Positions 48,153 through 57,412 of a stretch of DNA of 64,000 nucleotides are shown in pieces (position 1 is the first letter of the stretch; each line of letters begins with the position of its first letter). Origin of the DNA: Bacteroidia bacterium. Its GTDB lineage: Bacteria > Bacteroidota > Bacteroidia > B-17B0 > Aurantibacillaceae. The DNA lies in the NCBI GenBank assembly GCA_016787785.1, contig JAEUTO010000005.1, forward strand, positions 1 to 64,000, given 5' to 3'. Made by a program: the position numbers and the translations under genes. The notes under the pieces were generated by a model that saw only the letters and a list, made by a program, of their open reading frames with translations, was not told the DNA's origin and searched no databases.

Positions 48153-49631
48153 TTAAAAAGATTGAATGATTTGTTTTTTAATTGAGAGCATTTTTTTTAT
48201 TTCTTCCAAAATACCATCCCAGTAACTTTTCTTTAATGGATCATTTACTTGTATCTGATCAATTTTATCAAGAATTGTAATAGGAAAATGATGAATGATA
48301 TTTTTGTAATAATTTTTAGAGAACGAATAAGGTTCCTGTGAAGTTTTTTGAAGCAAAGCCATTACAAATTTTTGCGTCCATTCTATCTCTTTTTCAGGAA
48401 GAAAAGCATATATATTCTTTGAGTCATGCAATAAGGCAAGCGCGACATCTTCTTTTAATTCCTGGCTAAAGAATTGGACCACCGAATAGCAAACCTTTTT
48501 ATATTCCTTATATAATATAATACCCCATTCAGAATTTTTAAATGTATTAGCGCTCATTGCTAATGAGGAAATAAATTTTTTTGTTTCTTCTTTTTTATTA
48601 AACAATTCTAATATTTGGTAAGCGTTTAAATTTAAATGTTTTTCCCAGAGTATTGAGGGGATGGATCCAATTAATTGATCTAACGTAAATTCTTTTTCGG
48701 TAAAAACCTTACTGGCATCTATATGACTAATACCATAAGATTTAAATTTTTCAGGAATTTCAAACGAAAGATCAATATTTAAAACTTCCTTATTTAATAA
48801 GCCAAGTAAAGCACCGGATTTTTTAATTGAGATTAAAGGCTTTGTAAATTCCCATATCTCATTTACAATAAATGAATCAGGGATCTGCTTTAATAATTTC
48901 AATGCTATTTCTTTTACCTTTTGGCTTTTCTCTTTTAGCGCCTCGGTTAAAAATGCTTCATCGTTCTTTTCAAGATTTATTTCTAATGTCGTTAACAGAT
49001 CTGCTTTTGCAGCGGCTTGTTCTTCTTTCCAAACATTGATAAGTGCTTCCCTTGCTTCCGAAGGTGAATCTTTTCTCCATAGCATCAACGCGTTTTTTCT
49101 TTCATCTGATTTACCATGATCAAAAACCTCTTTGTAAGAAAGAGCGGCGCTAAATTTCCAGTTCGGGTTAAAAGAGGTGATCCATTTTCCTCTTTCTCCA
49201 AGGCAAGTAGAAATTAAAGCTCTAAGATCTTTATTTTTTTCTGCGATCTCTAATACGGTTGGAATAAAATGTGGCGGTGCGATCTTATTATTTTTAGAAC
49301 ACTGTAATAACCAAAAATAAAGTAAAGATAAATTTTCGTCGCTAAGTACGGCTTGAAGTGAAGCCTCAGCCGGCGATGAGCAATATTTTAACGTTTCATC
49401 TGGACAAGGCTCTATTAGTGGAATGGTAGCACTACTAACATTAAACCCTCCGCGCCTGTAATTATAAATAATTGCAGCTTGCCTCAAGAATTGTTCTTCT
49501 TTTTCGTTGGCGCTTTTTTTCACTTCTTCCAATAAGGAATTAAGTAAAGGGTGCAATACTTGTGTATTGATCTGTTTTTTATCAGTACCAATAATAGAAG
49601 TATTAATTATTTCTTCCCAGGGCTTTATCAT
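48153..49631 (-). CDS. DUF5691-like helical-repeat protein
   Basis: A 492-residue protein, strongly helical, with repeated Leu/Lys-rich segments resembling HEAT-type repeats (for example LTEALKEKSQKVKEIALKLL). It has no membrane segment and no enzyme motif. Its gene overlaps the SWIM gene by 4 nt and precedes MoxR by 2, the standard order for DUF5691. It may act as a scaffold that recognises substrate within the ATPase system. Confidence 0.65.
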   Translation of the reverse strand: MIKPWEEIINTSIIGTDKKQINTQVLHPLLNSLLEEVKKSANEKEEQFLRQAAIIYNYRRGGFNVSSATIPLIEPCPDETLKYCSSPAEASLQAVLSDENLSLLYFWLLQCSKNNKIAPPHFIPTVLEIAEKNKDLRALISTCLGERGKWITSFNPNWKFSAALSYKEVFDHGKSDERKNALMLWRKDSPSEAREALINVWKEEQAAAKADLLTTLEINLEKNDEAFLTEALKEKSQKVKEIALKLLKQIPDSFIVNEIWEFTKPLISIKKSGALLGLLNKEVLNIDLSFEIPEKFKSYGISHIDASKVFTEKEFTLDQLIGSIPSILWEKHLNLNAYQILELFNKKEETKKFISSLAMSANTFKNSEWGIILYKEYKKVCYSVVQFFSQELKEDVALALLHDSKNIYAFLPEKEIEWTQKFVMALLQKTSQEPYSFSKNYYKNIIHHFPITILDKIDQIQVNDPLKKSYWDGILEEIKKMLSIKKQIIQSF

Positions 49632-50929
49632 AAAATGAAATAATTATTATTAATAAAAATCCCTATAGGTTCATATACGCCTTCGCAACCAATAAGTGTA
49701 GCACTGAAATTTTTACCACCCGATACCGCTAACAATGCATGAAGCTTGTTTTCATCGCATACAATGGGTACAGAAACATTGTTTACATCATTTAAAAACC
49801 ATTTATTTTCAAGTCTTGCCAAACTGACTGTATTTATAAAAAAAGGCAATTCAAAAATAAAAGGCGATCGTATATATTTCTCTTTCTCAAATTTCATTAA
49901 TGAATTCCAATTGTCAAAACCCGTAATCTGTTTTGGTGAAATTGTTTTATCTGTGTTTTTAATAATTGCACGATAAGGACAAATTGATCTGTAAAAAGAT
50001 AATTCAGCCTCTACAACAGATCCGGGTATTAAATTTAGTTCAGGCAACTGCGAGCGTACATAAAACTGTAATACTAGTGCGTATTGCCCGGAGTTAATAC
50101 CTAACAACCAATTTCGCTGAACAAACAATTGCTCCTGTTGCACAGTTTGCTTCCCTAATACGAACCAATTATCATTTAAGCCTTCCTGTTGTTTTAATTC
50201 TTCAGGACTTTGTGTAAAGCCGATAAGATTTTTTATTTCTCCCGAAAGATTATCATTTAAGGTTTCTTTATTTTTAAAAGCAGTAATTGTAATATAGATA
50301 CGAAGCAGCTGATCCATAAAACTATTTTGCCAGTTCTCTTTAAAATAATTCATCTCTGCAAGCTCACGCACCATTCCCGCTAAACCCTGCGCCTGCGCGT
50401 CTATCATGCGTTTGGTGAGATTGGTAAATAAAGCAGGGCCTTTTTCGGGCATGTTTAAAATTCCGTTTCTTACAATATCATTAATTAATAATTGCAACTC
50501 TTCAACACCATTGTCTATTTTTTTTAAGCGCTGTTGTTGTCTTTTTGCTTGTGCTTCAACATCAACCGGCTTATCTGTCTTTTCTTGTTTTTTTTCAGCT
50601 TTTTCTTCACGTTTATCCATCCATTCTTTTACCCAGGCCGGAGAATCTTTTGCTGCAAATAAAGATCTTTCACGGCAATACAGTAAAAGAACTCCAAGGC
50701 CATGTTTGCATGGAAATTTTCGGCTTGGACAAGAACATTTAAAAGCAATGTTTGCAAGATCAACCTGTGTGCGATAAGGATTTTTTCCACTTCCCTGGCA
50801 TTCGCCCCAAAGCGATTTTTCATCAATTCCGGTATTTGACCATTTAGAAGGATTGGCTTGTTCTTTACCTGATTTTTTTGAGGCATCATCAGGCGCAAGC
50901 GCAAGGATTTGATCTTCGGTAAAATTCAC
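49628..50929 (-). CDS. SWIM zinc-finger protein, first gene of the MoxR-VWA operon
   Basis: A 433-residue protein. The SWIM finger is near residues 40-80: CQGSGKNPY, FKCSCPSRKFPCKHGLGVLLLY (CxCx..CxH). A helical linker follows, then a beta-rich C-terminal half without recognisable motif. SWIM domains bind nucleic acid or protein. The gene starts about 170 nt from WYL-type operator C, which lies between it and the oppositely directed rtcB operon, so both could respond to the same regulator. Confidence 0.8.
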   Translation of the reverse strand: MNFTEDQILALAPDDASKKSGKEQANPSKWSNTGIDEKSLWGECQGSGKNPYRTQVDLANIAFKCSCPSRKFPCKHGLGVLLLYCRERSLFAAKDSPAWVKEWMDKREEKAEKKQEKTDKPVDVEAQAKRQQQRLKKIDNGVEELQLLINDIVRNGILNMPEKGPALFTNLTKRMIDAQAQGLAGMVRELAEMNYFKENWQNSFMDQLLRIYITITAFKNKETLNDNLSGEIKNLIGFTQSPEELKQQEGLNDNWFVLGKQTVQQEQLFVQRNWLLGINSGQYALVLQFYVRSQLPELNLIPGSVVEAELSFYRSICPYRAIIKNTDKTISPKQITGFDNWNSLMKFEKEKYIRSPFIFELPFFINTVSLARLENKWFLNDVNNVSVPIVCDENKLHALLAVSGGKNFSATLIGCEGVYEPIGIFINNNYFIL

Positions 50930-51099
50930 TTCGATAATTTGTGTTAAAATAAGGCAGAAAATTGGTATTCGAAAGTACTGTGGATAACATATTAATATCC
51001 TTTGATGTGTGATTATTGATAAATGGAACTACCGAATTAAAATAAAAATATTGTTCTTATAATCAGGTCTTTAGCGTAGAATGTATAGATCTTTACAAT

Positions 51100-51136
51100 C
51101 TACGCAATTTGATTGCGCAGATAAACTATTCCTTTG
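51100..51136 (+). promoter_or_regulatory. WYL-type operator C and promoter of the rtcB operon
   Basis: Palindrome at 51100-51120 (CTACGCAAT, centre TTG, ATTGCGCAG), then exactly 12 bases to TTTG at 51133-51136 in the context TCCTTTGT. The first gene starts at 51141, only 4 bases after TTTG, so the message is probably leaderless or nearly so. Confidence 0.8.
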
Positions 51137-51140
51137 TTTT

Positions 51141-51680
51141 ATGAAAGAATTAAAAGAACCTTTATTATGGGTTGGCGCAGTGATTTTTTTTGTGGTGTTT
51201 AACGACATAAGTGTTTTTATTCTAACAACTATATTTAAAATAATTGGAGTTATAATAGGGTTATTTATAATTATTTTAATTGCTTCCGTTATTAGGGAAT
51301 ACTTTAAGAATTTTAAATTTAGAATATTTAGAAGAAAGAATAATGGAAAATATTTTTTACTATACGGCTCAAATAAACGTATTAAAAGCACAATAGAAAC
51401 CGAGCTTATACCAGTAATTAATGTTGACTATAAAATGATCTATACTAAACGCGGACGTGTAGAAACAGAATTGGCAGATCATGAATGGCAATATTTGTTA
51501 ATGAAGACAAATGCTGTTAAGTACCCAAGATTAATTAAAATTGTCGATAAAGAAGTTAAAGTCGAATCATTTTATAACGAGGTTTATAGGTTAAAAATGC
51601 AAGAAGTAAGCAAAGAAGTGTATAAAAAAGATGTACTAATAAAATTAAATAGAATAAAAAATGAACAAATTAAACATTAA
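51141..51680 (+). CDS. Membrane protein cotranscribed with rtcB
   Basis: The ATG at 51141, just after the promoter element, gives 179 residues; an upstream in-frame start would lie inside the operator. Two membrane segments (about residues 8-24 and 28-52) are followed by a basic, soluble region with FLLYGSNKRIKS and YTKRGRVETELADHEWQYLL. I do not recognise the family. It overlaps rtcB by 20 nt, so it is coupled to the ligase and may place it at the membrane. Confidence 0.6.
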   Translation: MKELKEPLLWVGAVIFFVVFNDISVFILTTIFKIIGVIIGLFIIILIASVIREYFKNFKFRIFRRKNNGKYFLLYGSNKRIKSTIETELIPVINVDYKMIYTKRGRVETELADHEWQYLLMKTNAVKYPRLIKIVDKEVKVESFYNEVYRLKMQEVSKEVYKKDVLIKLNRIKNEQIKH

Positions 51681-53085
51681 CGGAGAAGATCTTTTAGAAT
51701 TGGGATATCCTGAAGGAAAAGCAATTGGAACTGCAATAAAAGCGGTTGAACAAAATTTTGAAGATACCGAACGCGAAGAAGTACTAGCTATATTATTAAA
51801 AGTATTTCAATATCCTGAAAGTTTTTTAGATGATAAAGTTTTATCTCCGATCGCGAATGACCTGATCGAGAAACTAAAAGCAGATACTGCAGAAATAGCG
51901 TTAAAAGAAAATGCAAATGCATTTGCCGTTTACGGAGAAGAGAATATTGAACAAGGAGCTTTTGACCAAATGAAAGTGGCCATGCAATTGCCTGTTACTG
52001 TTGCAGGTGCTTTAATGCCCGACGCACATCAGGGTTATGGATTGCCTATTGGCGGTGTGTTGGCTGCTAATAATGCAGTTATACCTTATGGTGTTGGTGT
52101 TGATATTGGTTGCCGCATGGCCTTATCTGTTTTTGATATTCCTGAATCTTACTTTTTAGAGAACGAAAGTAAATTTAAACGCGAATTAATTGCTTGGACA
52201 AAATTTGGTGCGGGTAACGGATGGGAAGGAAGAAATAAAGCAGAACATTCTGTTTTAGATAGCGCCGCTTTTAACGCAACACCATTTATAAAAAACCTTC
52301 ACGATAAAGCCGTTCATCAATTAGGAAGCTCGGGTGGTGGAAATCATTTTGTGGAATGGGGAATTATTGAATTTGAAAAAGCAGATGAGGCATTAAATAT
52401 TCCTAAAGGAAAATACGTTGCTTTATTAACGCATTCGGGTTCGCGTGGTTTTGGTGCAACTGTTGCAGGGCATTATACAAAGATCGCGAAAGAAGTATGT
52501 AACCTACCACAAATTGCAAAGAACCTTGCTTACTTAAGTTTGGATTCTGCCGAAGGACAAGAGTATTGGTTGGCCATGAATTTAGCTGGTGATTATGCGT
52601 CTGCCTGTCATGAAGTTATTCATAACCGTTTAACTGCTGCCATTGGTGGAAATTTATTGGCACGTGTTGAGAACCATCATAATTTTGCCTGGAAAGAAAA
52701 ATATAACGGACAAGATGTGATAGTTCACCGTAAAGGCGCAACACCAGCCGGTAAAAATGTGCTTGGAATTATTCCGGGCTCAATGACCGCGCCCGGATTT
52801 TTAGTGCGTGGAAAAGGAGAAGAAAATTCCATTAACTCTGCATCGCATGGGGCAGGACGTTTAATGAGCCGTACACAAGCTATTAAAACCATTACAAAAA
52901 GTGAGATGCAAAAAGCATTAAAAGATAATGGTGTAACTTTAATTGGAGCAGGTTTAGATGAAGCGCCATTTGCCTATAAAGATATAAATATGGTAATGGC
53001 CGCGCAATCCGATCTTGTAGATGTGTTAGCAAAATTCACTCCTAAAATTGTGCGTATGGCCGATGATGGAAGTAGAGAGGATTAA
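51661..53085 (+). CDS. rtcB: RNA-splicing ligase RtcB
   Basis: A 474-residue, full-length RtcB, which joins RNA 2',3'-cyclic phosphate or 3'-phosphate ends to 5'-OH ends using GTP and manganese. Signature segments: MPDAHQGYGLPIGGVLA, GVGVDIGCRM, GSSGGGNHFVEW, LTHSGSRGFG, and VIHRKGATPAGK with the His that takes GMP. It belongs to the short RtcB group without archease nearby. Its promoter carries the WYL-type operator shared with the tRNA array, linking ligase production to tRNA supply. Confidence 0.95.
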   Translation: MNKLNINGEDLLELGYPEGKAIGTAIKAVEQNFEDTEREEVLAILLKVFQYPESFLDDKVLSPIANDLIEKLKADTAEIALKENANAFAVYGEENIEQGAFDQMKVAMQLPVTVAGALMPDAHQGYGLPIGGVLAANNAVIPYGVGVDIGCRMALSVFDIPESYFLENESKFKRELIAWTKFGAGNGWEGRNKAEHSVLDSAAFNATPFIKNLHDKAVHQLGSSGGGNHFVEWGIIEFEKADEALNIPKGKYVALLTHSGSRGFGATVAGHYTKIAKEVCNLPQIAKNLAYLSLDSAEGQEYWLAMNLAGDYASACHEVIHNRLTAAIGGNLLARVENHHNFAWKEKYNGQDVIVHRKGATPAGKNVLGIIPGSMTAPGFLVRGKGEENSINSASHGAGRLMSRTQAIKTITKSEMQKALKDNGVTLIGAGLDEAPFAYKDINMVMAAQSDLVDVLAKFTPKIVRMADDGSRED

Positions 53086-53119
53086 AAGAAAATGTTGAAT
53101 TATAAATTTTAGATTAAAT

Positions 53120-54022
53120 ATGGAAATACTAAAACATAAAGTTTGGGAATTTGAAACTCTTGAAGAATACAAAAAAAATATTTTGGAAGATGTATTTATT
53201 AAAAATGAAGTTCCGGAAAGCATTAAAATAGATCTGCAACTTATAGAAAAAATCATGTTATATACTTTTTATGAATACGATTTTATTGATGTTGCTCTAG
53301 TACAAAGTATTTTTACTTTGGAAAGGGCTTTAAAGACTAAATACAAAGAGTTGGGACAAACCGACACCATGAACTTGGAAAAGTTAATAAATTGGTTCTT
53401 TAAGAATAATTATTTTGAGACAGACTCGGTAAGTGAAATACATTCGCTAAGAGATGTTAGAAATAAGAAAGCTCACGATATTGAAAGACATGATAAGGGA
53501 TTGTTATACATAAAACCAGTATTTACAATTTTTGATCTGATAAATGATTTATATGAAGATAAAGACCTCAGAGTAGAAAGAAAGAAAACACTTTTAGAAA
53601 TTCAAGGTAATCTTAATGAAATATGCAAGGAAGGTTTAATTTTTGAGATAAAAGGTAAAAAGTATATTGGTTTTCAATCCTTAGCATTGTTTTATAATAA
53701 TAAAGCTGATGTAAATGAGCTTACCCTAAATGTATGGTTAATATATAAACCAGGAACTCTTTCTTATAATTATGGTATTGCTTCAAATAGTATTGAGATT
53801 ACAATTATAAATTGGGAGTTTAAGGATAATGAACTTGTAGCAACATTAAAAGAAGATGGAAGTGTGTTTAGTGCTACCCCTCTTATTGAGGCAAAGAATA
53901 TAGACCAGTTTAAAAATTGGAAGAAAGAGATTAAAGGTGAACCAAATTGGGAATTAAATTGGTTTTCATTAACTGATAGCATAAAACAAACAAAAATACT
54001 TAGGGAATTTCATAGGTCTTAA
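53120..54022 (+). CDS. HEPN-like protein next to RtcB
   Basis: A 300-residue protein. Residues 50-125 have the helical layout of HEPN domains: an LVQSIFTLERALKTKYKE helix, NLEKLINWFFK, then SLRDVRNKKAHDIE with R-N-x-x-x-H, the usual HEPN RNase active site. The C-terminal part (about 175-300) is beta-rich and of unknown fold. HEPN RNases cut RNA to leave cyclic phosphate and 5'-OH ends, which RtcB can rejoin. It follows rtcB by 34 bases in the same direction. The domain call is by pattern only. Confidence 0.55.
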   Translation: MEILKHKVWEFETLEEYKKNILEDVFIKNEVPESIKIDLQLIEKIMLYTFYEYDFIDVALVQSIFTLERALKTKYKELGQTDTMNLEKLINWFFKNNYFETDSVSEIHSLRDVRNKKAHDIERHDKGLLYIKPVFTIFDLINDLYEDKDLRVERKKTLLEIQGNLNEICKEGLIFEIKGKKYIGFQSLALFYNNKADVNELTLNVWLIYKPGTLSYNYGIASNSIEITIINWEFKDNELVATLKEDGSVFSATPLIEAKNIDQFKNWKKEIKGEPNWELNWFSLTDSIKQTKILREFHRS

Positions 54023-54055
54023 ATAATAACAAATGGGATACGGATAATCAAAAAC

Positions 54056-54089
54056 AAAAAGCCTTCCAATTTTTTTGGAAGGCTTTTTT
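54056..54089. terminator. Bidirectional terminator
   Basis: AAAAAGCCTTCCAA (54056-54069) and its exact complement at 54075-54088 with a T-rich loop and T tracts on both strands. It divides the rtcB side from the convergent peptidase gene. Confidence 0.9.
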
Positions 54090-54128
54090 AATTTCTCAGG
54101 AGCAAAAAACCTGAAACAAGAAATATAA

Positions 54129-56114
54129 TTATTGTTTAATAATTTTTTGCGAAGATCTTTCGCGACCATTTGTATCAGAAATTTTCAGAATGTAAATTCC
54201 GTTAGCGTAATTGCCCAGATCAAAATCCGTTTCTTGAGATAATTTTTTCTCCAATAATTTTTTTCCGGTCATATCAAATACCTCGGCTTTGCCTTCTATA
54301 TTTTGATCGTTAGCTAACGTAAAAAATCCTTTGGTAGGGTTTGGACCAACTGTAATAGTTGAAAATAAATTTCCGTTTTCATGAAGGCCCAATGAATTGT
54401 CTACAGCAGGGCCAATTACTTTATTTATTAACCAATTGTTAGGATCGCAAATAACACCAGTTGGTGTGCCAAGCATATTAAAGGTGTATGTTTCAATAGC
54501 ATTGCTATGCATTACCCTTACAGTTGTATCAGGAAAACCAGAACGTGTAATTTTATATTCGATTGGCGTTATAAATAATGGAACAGAAGAAGGAAAACTA
54601 GTAGTTTGCGTGCTTTTAATAATTGCCGTATTTGGTGCAAAATAATATTTTACATTAAAGGTTGGATAACCTTCGCCATAATACCATTGGTTAAAAAATT
54701 GCGTTGGGTTAATGCCCGTAAACGTTTGATAATAATTTTTAAAATCAACAACTGATGCTGTGCTGTTTTTATAGGTGTTTTGAAAACCACGTAGGGTATT
54801 AAACCATGTACTATCGTTATTTGTTAAGAACTGAAGAGATCTGATGATTGCACCACCTTTATCATATGTTAAACGCGAATCAAAAATCACATTCGAGTCC
54901 ATCGTGTCTTGCCCTGTAACAAAAACTTTTCCATCAGGCTGACTCATTACACTGTTGTGTGCGGAATTTAGATTAGTAGCAAAATTCGGAGGATCTAAAT
55001 ACTGCGCTACTAAATGTTCCGTGTAAGAAGCAAAACCTTCGTTTATCCAAATATCGCCCCAGCTCTTGCAAGTAACATTATCGCCCCACCATTGGTGACC
55101 CAATTCGTGAGCGTCAATATAATAATCAAAAAACCCCAAGCTGGTCATTGTTTGATGTTCCATACCGCCGCCAAATGGCGCCATGCTGTGTCCGTATTTT
55201 TCTTTGTAAAAAGGATACATGCCATACATCTTACTTTCAAATTCTAATACTTGCGGCATTTTATTCAATTGCGTCTTTTGAGAATTAAAAAGTGTATTAT
55301 TTAAGGCGTTATCATAAATATAATTTTGAATTAAAATAGAATCGTTTGGCAAGTATAATGGATGTGCGTATAAATTATATTCTTTGTACTTGGCAACAGC
55401 AACCGAAATCAGATAATAATTAATAGGAATTCTTGATTGCCAGTCGTAACGTTTTTTATTTCCAATGATGGTTGTATTTTTAAGCAAGCCGTTTGATCCC
55501 ACTTTATTTAAAGAGTCGGTTGTTACCGATACCCAACTTGAATCTATTTTATCGGTTAAGATCTGTTTGCACGGCCACCAATGATAAGCAACAATAGCCT
55601 CGCTTAAACTCCAGGTAACCTGGTTACCCCAGGATGTAGAGGTGCCGGTGCTGAAGCCGCTGCCAATTGCAGAGCCGCCAACGGGAGGATTTCCTTTATA
55701 ATAAACAATTACAGTAAAAGATTGATTGGTTGTTAATGGCACGGCGGGTGCTACTTTTACCATACTGTCTTTTCTTGTAAATGCAGAAAGAGCGCCATTA
55801 AAACGGATAGAATCGATCGTATGATTTAGGTGTAATAAACAGGCAAAGGTATCCATTGCTGTGGCTGTAACCGTTGCTACTGTTTTTACGCCGCCGTTTA
55901 CAAACTTGGTGTTTCTTTCCAGGTTAAGCATCAGGTGAACAAATTTTACATCGTATTTTAATTCGTGTGATATTTGAGGAACTAATGCTGATGTTCTGGC
56001 CTGGTGACCAAGGTGACCAGCCATAGAAGCTTGTTTTGCTTTAGAGCAAAAATGCTGTTGCGCATTTGCAAAGCTCACGCCAATAAAGGCGATAGATAAT
56101 AGTAATTTTTTCAT
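54129..56114 (-). CDS. Secreted M1-family metallopeptidase with type IX sorting domain
   Basis: Starting at MKKLLLSIAFIGVSFANA (signal peptide) gives 661 residues. Active-site motifs: GGGMEHQT (substrate loop), HELGHQWWGD (HExxH) and the third zinc ligand in INEGFAS 19 residues on. After the catalytic domain, a C-terminal sorting domain (ITVGPNPTKGFFTL ... GIYILKIS) directs export by the type IX system. It would act as an aminopeptidase outside the cell. It runs convergent to the rtcB side and is an ordinary chromosomal gene. Confidence 0.92.
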   Translation of the reverse strand: MKKLLLSIAFIGVSFANAQQHFCSKAKQASMAGHLGHQARTSALVPQISHELKYDVKFVHLMLNLERNTKFVNGGVKTVATVTATAMDTFACLLHLNHTIDSIRFNGALSAFTRKDSMVKVAPAVPLTTNQSFTVIVYYKGNPPVGGSAIGSGFSTGTSTSWGNQVTWSLSEAIVAYHWWPCKQILTDKIDSSWVSVTTDSLNKVGSNGLLKNTTIIGNKKRYDWQSRIPINYYLISVAVAKYKEYNLYAHPLYLPNDSILIQNYIYDNALNNTLFNSQKTQLNKMPQVLEFESKMYGMYPFYKEKYGHSMAPFGGGMEHQTMTSLGFFDYYIDAHELGHQWWGDNVTCKSWGDIWINEGFASYTEHLVAQYLDPPNFATNLNSAHNSVMSQPDGKVFVTGQDTMDSNVIFDSRLTYDKGGAIIRSLQFLTNNDSTWFNTLRGFQNTYKNSTASVVDFKNYYQTFTGINPTQFFNQWYYGEGYPTFNVKYYFAPNTAIIKSTQTTSFPSSVPLFITPIEYKITRSGFPDTTVRVMHSNAIETYTFNMLGTPTGVICDPNNWLINKVIGPAVDNSLGLHENGNLFSTITVGPNPTKGFFTLANDQNIEGKAEVFDMTGKKLLEKKLSQETDFDLGNYANGIYILKISDTNGRERSSQKIIKQ

Positions 56115-56217
56115 GTGTGGTTTTAGTAGCCGCAATATACACCCCTTTGGGTTTAGATAAAAAACCGCTCATCACTATTTTAAGCGAATAATTTTTATGA
56201 ATTGTGGAATTTGCATG

Positions 56218-56225
56218 TAACTTTG
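56218..56225 (+). promoter_or_regulatory. -7 promoter element of hemE
   Basis: TAACTTTG matches TAnnTTTG and ends 2 bases before the hemE ATG pair at 56228 and 56231, so the message may begin at or near the start codon. No clear -33 TTTG is seen at the usual distance. Confidence 0.45.
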
Positions 56226-56227
56226 CC

Positions 56228-57253
56228 ATGATGTTAAAAAATGATCTATTACTACGGGCAGCAAAAGGTTTAGCTGTAGAGCGCGCTCCTGTTTGGCTTA
56301 TGCGCCAGGCCGGCAGAATTTTACCTGAATACAGGGCTACCAGGGCCAAAGCAAAGAACTTTATTGAGTTTGTAAAAAACCCGGAACTGGCTTGCGAAGT
56401 TACCATTCAACCCGTTGATATTTTGGGGGTGGATGCTGCTATTATTTTTAGTGATATCTTAGTAATACCAGAAGCAATGGGCTTGCCCTACCAAATGATA
56501 GAAGCAAAAGGCCCCTGGTTTGAACATACTGTTAAGAACAAAACAGATATAGATAATTTAAAAATTGCAGAGGCTGCCGATCTCGATTATGTGATGCAGG
56601 CGCTTCGGCTTACAAAAAAAGAATTAAATGACCGTGTGCCATTAATTGGTTTTGCGGGTGCACCATGGACCTTATTCGCATACATGATAGAAGGTAGCGG
56701 CAGCAAAACATTTAGTAAAGCAAAACAATTCTTATATACACAACCTGAATTATCGCATCAATTACTCGAAAAAATAACGCAAAGCACAATTAATTATTTA
56801 AAAGGTCAGGTTATTGCTGGTGTTGATATTGTGCAACTGTTTGATTCGTGGGCTGGTGTGTTAAGCGAGAAAATGTATTACGAATTTTCTTTAAAATATA
56901 TTTCAAAAATTTGCGATGCATTATCGCCGTTGGTTCCTGTAACTGTTTTTGCAAAAGATGCGCATTATGCAGTACAAAAAATTTCGGAAACAAGTTGTAA
57001 TTCTATTGGTTTAGATTGGACCATTGATCCATTAACTGCCCGTAAATTTTCAGGAAATAAAACTTTGCAGGGAAATGCCGACCCTTGTTTGTTATATGCA
57101 AGTGATAAAAAAATCATAGAAGAAACTCAACTGATGCTCAACGCATTTGGAAAAGAGCGATACATCTGTAATCTGGGTCACGGATTATATCCGGATATTG
57201 ATAAAGAGAAAGTGAAGTTGTTTGTGCAGGTTGTTAAGGAATACAAATGGTGA
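56228..57253 (+). CDS. hemE: Uroporphyrinogen decarboxylase
   Basis: Starting at the first of two adjacent ATGs gives 341 residues. The enzyme removes four carboxyl groups from uroporphyrinogen III to make coproporphyrinogen III in haem synthesis. Typical segments: [16 protein letters not shown] at the start (substrate Arg), [14 protein letters not shown] with the catalytic Asp, [16 protein letters not shown], and NLGHGLYPD near the end. The start is uncertain by one codon. It is encoded alone, diverging from the peptidase gene. Confidence 0.95.
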   Translation: MMLKNDLLLRAAKGLAVERAPVWLMRQAGRILPEYRATRAKAKNFIEFVKNPELACEVTIQPVDILGVDAAIIFSDILVIPEAMGLPYQMIEAKGPWFEHTVKNKTDIDNLKIAEAADLDYVMQALRLTKKELNDRVPLIGFAGAPWTLFAYMIEGSGSKTFSKAKQFLYTQPELSHQLLEKITQSTINYLKGQVIAGVDIVQLFDSWAGVLSEKMYYEFSLKYISKICDALSPLVPVTVFAKDAHYAVQKISETSCNSIGLDWTIDPLTARKFSGNKTLQGNADPCLLYASDKKIIEETQLMLNAFGKERYICNLGHGLYPDIDKEKVKLFVQVVKEYKW

Positions 57254-57333
57254 TTTTTTCTTGCCGCTAATTCCACCAAAAATCACTAATTATTGATTCG
57301 TGCAATGTGTGGCAAAGCCGCACATAATTTATG

Positions 57334-57354
57334 ACGGCAAATAATATTTGCCGT
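57334..57354. other. Perfect palindromic hairpin in the hemE downstream gap
   Basis: ACGGCAAAT and its exact complement with a 3-base centre. It lies in the 160-base convergent gap after hemE. It has no T run, so it is either a weak terminator or a protein site. Confidence 0.35.
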
Positions 57355-57412
57355 GGATTTCACTAAATAGAATAATGAACAATAAAATTTAGAGGAATTA
57401 GTGGCTTATTAT

